Assembly (NCBI GenBank): GCA_947499305.1
Contig: CANMNN010000032.1
Span: 1 to 48,087, forward strand
Length of the DNA: 48,087 nucleotides
From: an uncultured Arenicella sp.
Lineage (GTDB): Bacteria > Pseudomonadota > Gammaproteobacteria > Arenicellales > Arenicellaceae
Reading direction: 5' to 3'
Part shown: one piece after another, positions 43,804-48,087 of the stretch
Layout: every line of letters begins with the position of its first letter
Position numbering within the stretch: the stretch's first letter is position 1
Notes under the pieces: generated by a model
What the model was told of the DNA's origin: nothing
The model's input: only the letters and a program-made list of their open reading frames with translations
The model's database searches: none
Program-made: the position numbers and the translations under genes

Positions 43804-45387
43804 ATGGAATATTTTATGTCGCAGATACAAGTGTTAGATTTAATTGTAAACCTAGACGACTTCAAGGTTACAAAAGGAGATATAGAGATTGGTTTGCCTA
43901 AGCTCTCATTCGAACTGTTCACGTATTTTATCCTCAACCCTGAATCAATATGCACCCTAGAAGAAATATCTGCAGCCGTTTGGGGTGACAGGGTTGTAAG
44001 CAATGAAACCGTCGTTCAGCGAATCACCCTGCTAAGAAAGGCCTTGAATGACGACCCCAAAAGCCCTCGATTCATCGAGTCCGTTAGAGGCAGGGGGTAT
44101 CGACTTCTCGTAAAGCCCGTACGTATCTCCGAATCCAGCCAGGCGCCGAAAGCCGACTCCAAATTTACTTTATTATTTGCGGCCTTCGCGTTCCTAATCT
44201 TAGTTTCAACGATGTTGTTCAGCACTTTTAAGTCGCGGCCATCAGGGACTGATTCGAATCAAATCAATACAGTTGACACGACCAGTTCGACTAATCGGCT
44301 CATCCAGAGAGGAAACTATTATTTGAGTATTGGTCAGAAGGATAATATTGAACACGCGATACCTCTGTTTGAAGAGGCACTATTGGATGCGCCTTCGAAC
44401 TTAGAAGCTATGGTTGGGTTGAGTTTGGCTTTGAGTAAATCAGTATGCAGATACAACCACTCAATTTCCCGTGCGGTACGTGCAGAGAAGCTCGCGCAAC
44501 AAGCAACTCTTTTTGACACGAGCAGTAGCAAGGCTCAACGGGCTCTAGCTTACTCGTTCGATTGCCAAGGGTACTTACAAGCGGCCTTAGATCACTATCT
44601 ACTTGCAATAGAATTAGACGATCAAAATCATAAAGCAATCAGCTCAGCAGCACATCTGTTAGAGGTTAAATCTAAGCTAGTTAAGGCTTTTAGTCTAAAC
44701 CAACGAGCCAAAGCAATTCAGCCTGACAACCATATGGTTGACTTGCAGAGTGCGAGAATTTTAGAGTTGCTCAATTTCGTACCGCAAGCAAAGAAAAGGT
44801 ATGAAACATTATTCAATTTATATCCTGATAATGTCTTCATTAATGAAGCGTATCCTAGGCTTCTCTATTCTCAAGGCCAACTTTCGAAAGCGAAAACGGT
44901 TGTTGAAAAAGTGCTTAATCGAGACATTGAACGAATTGATGTTTTTCTAATTTACGCCGAGTTGATCTGGTTACTTGAAGGAAAAGGTGCATCGATAACT
45001 TGGTTCGAAAAGGCATCTAAGGTCAAAGATCGAGGGTCATATGCGCGCTCCTTATATCTAATCATAACGGATACAGTTACCGATGAGGTGGCCGAGGCAA
45101 AGATTACCGCAATTGAAAAAGCTACTCGCGAAGGTAATTTTTGGCCAATCAACTATATTGAAGCAACTCTATATGCATCGTGGGTACTGGAGGATCAAGA
45201 GCGAGCTATGACGCTACTCGGTTACGCCACTTCGCTGGGTTATCTAAATAGTGAATACTTAACGATCTCTCCCCTGTTTACAAAGCTTCGGAAACACCCA
45301 AATTTTTTCAAGCTCTTGGACAACATCAACCAGAAGCGCGATCAGTTAGCAAGAAAGTTTCTAGCCGCCTATCCTCCACCAGAGTGA
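43804..45387 (+). CDS. CadC/ToxR-like membrane regulator with TPR-type periplasmic region
   Basis: The N-terminal winged-helix domain (residues about 5-105) is OmpR/CadC type: LSFELFTYFILNPESICTLEEISAAVWGDRVVSNETVVQRITLLRKALNDDPKSPRFIESVRGRGYRL. A single membrane span lies at residues 121-140. The remaining 385 residues are periplasmic helical repeats, TPR-like (ALLDAPSNLEAMVGLSLALSKS; QRALAYSFDCQGYLQAALDHYLLAIELDDQNHKAISSAAHLL). Such one-component regulators sense an envelope signal directly. ATG 43804 is used; the ATG at 43816 has a GGA 7 bp upstream and is also possible. Target genes are unknown; the convergent serine hydrolase is one candidate. Confidence 0.88.
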   Translation: MEYFMSQIQVLDLIVNLDDFKVTKGDIEIGLPKLSFELFTYFILNPESICTLEEISAAVWGDRVVSNETVVQRITLLRKALNDDPKSPRFIESVRGRGYRLLVKPVRISESSQAPKADSKFTLLFAAFAFLILVSTMLFSTFKSRPSGTDSNQINTVDTTSSTNRLIQRGNYYLSIGQKDNIEHAIPLFEEALLDAPSNLEAMVGLSLALSKSVCRYNHSISRAVRAEKLAQQATLFDTSSSKAQRALAYSFDCQGYLQAALDHYLLAIELDDQNHKAISSAAHLLEVKSKLVKAFSLNQRAKAIQPDNHMVDLQSARILELLNFVPQAKKRYETLFNLYPDNVFINEAYPRLLYSQGQLSKAKTVVEKVLNRDIERIDVFLIYAELIWLLEGKGASITWFEKASKVKDRGSYARSLYLIITDTVTDEVAEAKITAIEKATREGNFWPINYIEATLYASWVLEDQERAMTLLGYATSLGYLNSEYLTISPLFTKLRKHPNFFKLLDNINQKRDQLARKFLAAYPPPE

Positions 45388-45401
45388 CACACTCTAGGTG
45401 G
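45376..45401. terminator. Possible hairpin between the convergent cadC-like and hydrolase genes
   Basis: CCACCAGAGT and ACTCT-A-GGTGG form a 10-bp stem with a one-base bulge around GACAC, overlapping the plus-strand stop. There is no T tract, so a terminator role is tentative. Confidence 0.3.
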
Positions 45402-45422
45402 AGAAAGACACTAGATCATCCG

Positions 45423-47066
45423 CTACAAAATAGCTGGTAATATATATTGCGACATTATCGTATTCACCTGTTTGTGAGCATAGTTCTTGTTGTACGCCTT
45501 TGCGGTGATCACCACAACTATTGGAAGATCTTTGAAGATGAAAATTTTATTTCCTCCATTACCAGACGCGTACGCGACGTCGTAGAGTTTATTACCGAAC
45601 GGAACAGTATCATTCCAGAACAGATAGCCATAGTGCCCAACAGTTGAGCTCTTATCGCGAGAAACAATTCTCGAAAGGCTCTCTATTGCCCAGCTCTCAG
45701 GGATGATCTGCCGGCCATTCCAGCTCCCCTTGTTCTTGTAAAGCTGGCCGTATTTAGCAAAATCAATAGCTCGAAGGCGAATTCCTCCGGCTGTATTTAC
45801 GATATTTTGAGGCGTGTATTGCCATTTAATATCTTTCACGCCTAAGGGTTCAAAAAGCTTGCGTTGTGTATACTGCTCTAAACCATCAGGTACCGACTTA
45901 TCAATAACATCACCGAGCAAAACGGTTCCGGCAGTAAAATAGGCCCATTGCTTCTCGTCCTCATTGTGGTCAGCCATAGGCAAATCAAGGGTGAATTTAA
46001 CCCAATCATCGGTCGGATACATGTTCTCCTCATTACCTTTAGAGCTAAGGTCTGAATCGTCTCCCTCGAAACCCGAAGACATAGTAGCGAGCTCTCTAAG
46101 AGAGACCATTGCCTTTTCACGAGAGAAGTTCTCATAGGCCTCTAAATTATAGAACTCGCTAATTGTTTGATCAGCACTATCGATGTGTTTTTCATGGACG
46201 GCAATTCCCAACATTGTCGAAGCAATGCTCTTCCCAACCGAACGCGCGTCATGGAGGCTACTACGTTGACTTCCATTAAAATATTGCTCAATCAAAATAT
46301 CGCCGTTTTTAATTACTACAATACTATTTATGTCTCTAAAGTCTTCTTGAATGATCTTTTTATTTAGCTCCCGTATCATTTTTTTATCGTAAGACTCTGT
46401 CGATATACTCCAATCTTCAATCGCAGCGATGGCTTGAATTTTGATTTGTTCCTCTGTTGCCACGGGTTTTATAACATCTACGTCGATTTCGCCTTGAGCG
46501 ATAAGCCTACCAACCTTAACTTCATCGAGCTTTACATAGGAACGGAGTTCAACCTTGAGATGATGCCGCCCTTCTGTCAATACGTCTTCTCCTCCAAAGT
46601 GCATGAATCTAGCCCATAGGAAACGCCCCCATGAATCTTCATTGAGCTCACTAAAGAAAGGTTTTGATAGCGTCCTATCGTGCAACTTCTGAGAAGGTAG
46701 CATTGCACCAAGATTAAGGTTCTCGGCATACACAACGGTGTTGTCCACAATGAATGAAAAGCGAAAGTTGCCAATTCCATTCAACTCTTTGTCGTTACGA
46801 TTAGGGGCAAGTTCTCGCAGATAGTCGGTCAAAGGCTGATCAAGGAAAGCCGTAAAGTAGAGATTCTTACTCTGCTTTAATTTAAGGGTTTTAACTAAAT
46901 CTTTTTCTAGGTAGTTACCTTTGGGGGCGTAAAAATCGGTGAATATTATTTCACCAACGGAACCTTCTCGAATGTTCTTTTGAGCTATTTCTGCGGCGGA
47001 ACATGCGTGAATAAATAAGGTAAGCATGCATAGGGCTAGTGTTAGATAGTTTGTCTTAATCATCAT
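45423..47066 (-). CDS. Secreted serine hydrolase (beta-lactamase class C fold)
   Basis: The 547-residue protein has a signal peptide with HAC near residue 22 (a possible but atypical lipobox). An N-terminal beta-rich domain of about 175 residues, unrecognised, comes first (FIVDNTVVYAENLNLGAML; GRFLWARFMHFGGEDVLTEGRHHLKVEL). From about residue 225 it is a class C beta-lactamase/esterase fold. The nucleophile motif is SVGK (Ser276, Lys279). The second-motif region reads WAYFTAGT and the third GNGGNKIF. Enzymes like this are esterases or peptidases rather than beta-lactamases. The start is ATG 47066 or the adjacent ATG 47063; no ribosome site. It converges with the cadC-like gene. Confidence 0.83.
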   Translation of the reverse strand: MMIKTNYLTLALCMLTLFIHACSAAEIAQKNIREGSVGEIIFTDFYAPKGNYLEKDLVKTLKLKQSKNLYFTAFLDQPLTDYLRELAPNRNDKELNGIGNFRFSFIVDNTVVYAENLNLGAMLPSQKLHDRTLSKPFFSELNEDSWGRFLWARFMHFGGEDVLTEGRHHLKVELRSYVKLDEVKVGRLIAQGEIDVDVIKPVATEEQIKIQAIAAIEDWSISTESYDKKMIRELNKKIIQEDFRDINSIVVIKNGDILIEQYFNGSQRSSLHDARSVGKSIASTMLGIAVHEKHIDSADQTISEFYNLEAYENFSREKAMVSLRELATMSSGFEGDDSDLSSKGNEENMYPTDDWVKFTLDLPMADHNEDEKQWAYFTAGTVLLGDVIDKSVPDGLEQYTQRKLFEPLGVKDIKWQYTPQNIVNTAGGIRLRAIDFAKYGQLYKNKGSWNGRQIIPESWAIESLSRIVSRDKSSTVGHYGYLFWNDTVPFGNKLYDVAYASGNGGNKIFIFKDLPIVVVITAKAYNKNYAHKQVNTIMSQYILPAIL

Positions 47067-47385
47067 TTTTTGTATTAGTGTTGAGTGAACTACAGGCTAC
47101 CAACACACACAGCCATTCAACCTGAAGTTAGTCTGAAGTTTTACCCAAGATTTTATAAAGATTAAAAAACGCATCCTGAAGACATCAACGCCCCCTAAAT
47201 TTAACCGCCTATACAGTCAGTCAAATTTATAGATTGATTTTCTATCAAGAAATTTAAGAAGCCGAACCAGTTACACTTTATATTGCAATTTCGAATAATG
47301 AAGTGATGTTGTAAAAGCGGGTTGCCTTTAGAAAAACAAGTTGGAAAAGAGCCTCACGCTCCTAAGCATGCTACCTAGCATTGGA
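47067..47385. other. 319-bp AT-rich intergenic region
   Basis: The region separates the NhaC-like gene (minus, upstream) from the serine hydrolase. It probably holds the hydrolase promoter. A small ATGCTA-CC-TAGCAT palindrome lies at 47368-47381, right after the NhaC-like stop. I found no gene. Confidence 0.45.
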
Positions 47386-48087
47386 TCAGGGTCTATTAAG
47401 ACCACTTTGAATTTCAGTTTCTGCCGATCTTACCTTCAGAATTTTGATATTTAGAAAAGCAAATATAAGTGCAATAACTGGATTAATGAAATTGAAAAAG
47501 CAGTACGGCAAGTAACTAATGTTAGCCACCGTTAGAGTGCCGGCCATGTAAACGCCACAAGCATTCCAGGGTATTAGCGGTGACGTCAACGTGCCGGCGT
47601 CTTCTAAGCTGCGAGAAAGGTTTACGTTTTCCAAATGTCGCTTTTCAAATTCCGACTTCCACATCTGGCCTGGTATAACAATTGACATGTATTGATCTCC
47701 AGTCAGTATGTTAACCGCGAAACAGGTGGCCATGGTCGATGCAATAAGCGAACCCGTCGAGCGAACCAATCTCATCATGGCGTTCATCAATGCATCTATA
47801 AAGCCTATTCTCTCGAGGACGCCGGCCATCATCATAGAGGCTATTACAAGCCATGCCATATTTACCATCGAGAGCATTCCGCCGCGCGATAACAAATTAT
47901 TTACACTTTCATTACTGGTAGTAATCTCAAAGCCACCGTATAAAACAATCCAAAAGGCTTCGATGATTTCGACCGCTGTATTACCGCCCGCAAAGCGTAT
48001 CAATAGCTCATATTGAAATAACAAAGTGAAAAGACAAGCCAATATTGAAACACCCATAATTGCCAAAAACGCGGGCGTTTTTTTAAT
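47386..48087 (-). CDS. nhaC: NhaC-family Na+/H+ antiporter, C-terminal part (cut by window edge)
   Basis: The frame is open to the right edge, so the N-terminus is outside. About 230 residues remain, with several spans. The NhaC pattern is seen in NLLSRGGMLSMVNMAWLVIASMMMAGVLERIGF, NILTGDQYMSIVIPGQMW, SRSLEDAGTLTSPLIPWNACGVYMAGTL, and the closing PYCFFNFINPVIALIFAFLNIKI. These match the NhaC family of sodium/proton antiporters in the inner membrane; related carriers move malate or lactate with sodium and cannot be fully excluded. It is oriented toward the serine hydrolase gene and lies 319 bp upstream of it. Confidence 0.88.
   Translation of the reverse strand: MKKTPAFLAIMGVSILACLFTLLFQYELLIRFAGGNTAVEIIEAFWIVLYGGFEITTSNESVNNLLSRGGMLSMVNMAWLVIASMMMAGVLERIGFIDALMNAMMRLVRSTGSLIASTMATCFAVNILTGDQYMSIVIPGQMWKSEFEKRHLENVNLSRSLEDAGTLTSPLIPWNACGVYMAGTLTVANISYLPYCFFNFINPVIALIFAFLNIKILKVRSAETEIQSGLNRP

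Noticed and set aside
45423..47066. True class C beta-lactamase
   Set aside because: The second and third motifs (YFTAG, GNGGNK) differ from the YxN and KTG of beta-lactamases, and the protein has a large extra domain.
47350..47385. Terminator for the NhaC-like gene
   Set aside because: Only a 4-bp GAGC/GCTC stem precedes four T on the minus strand and the nearby ATGCTA palindrome has no T run; too weak to list.

Overview
The window looks like chromosomal DNA of a marine-type gammaproteobacterium. Three things point that way: a miaB-phoH-ybeY-corC block in the usual gammaproteobacterial order, an ExeA/GspB-type secretion pair, and a large TonB-dependent receptor grouped with SapC, cupin and tryptophan-halogenase genes. 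Base composition is moderate and the gene starts are mostly ordinary. I cannot name a genus from sequence alone. No rRNA, tRNA, CRISPR array, transposase or phage gene was seen.

Layout. Positions 1-125 hold the tail of an amidohydrolase, running into a 19-bp tandem repeat. Positions 260-11494 are a minus-strand housekeeping block: prfC, gspB, exeA, a 5'-3' exonuclease, corC, ybeY, phoH, miaB and topB. Positions 11666-19407 carry a phosphoethanolamine-transferase-like membrane enzyme with an extra C-terminal domain, a small secreted protein, an AsmA-like anchored protein, a small membrane protein whose start is unclear, and a large secreted zinc metalloprotease. Positions 19469-23380 are a tight three-gene minus-strand operon: NAD-dependent epimerase, FAD glycerol-3-phosphate dehydrogenase and group-4 glycosyltransferase.

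Positions 23381-33307 form the most distinctive locus. A 1045-residue TonB-dependent receptor has a palindromic LacI-type operator upstream. It is followed by a strong terminator, then sapC, a JmjC/cupin_8 protein and two back-to-back flavin-dependent halogenases. A LacI-family repressor gene converges on them. The layout suggests a regulated nutrient-uptake and modification unit; the substrate cannot be read from the sequence.

Positions 33460-38951 hold a membrane protein with a YozG-like Cro/CI regulator, a protein with 23 uniform Sel1 repeats, and an unknown membrane-anchored protein. Positions 39277-43578 look like a LysR-controlled unit: divergent siderophore-interacting flavoprotein, DoxX, and two SnoaL-like secreted proteins on one side, LysR and a DUF1304 membrane protein on the other. 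The siderophore-interacting gene begins next to an A10 tract that puts its best-placed ATG out of frame. Positions 43804-48087 hold a CadC-like membrane regulator with repeats, a secreted serine hydrolase of the beta-lactamase/transpeptidase fold, and the C-terminal part of an NhaC-type Na+/H+ antiporter cut by the window edge.
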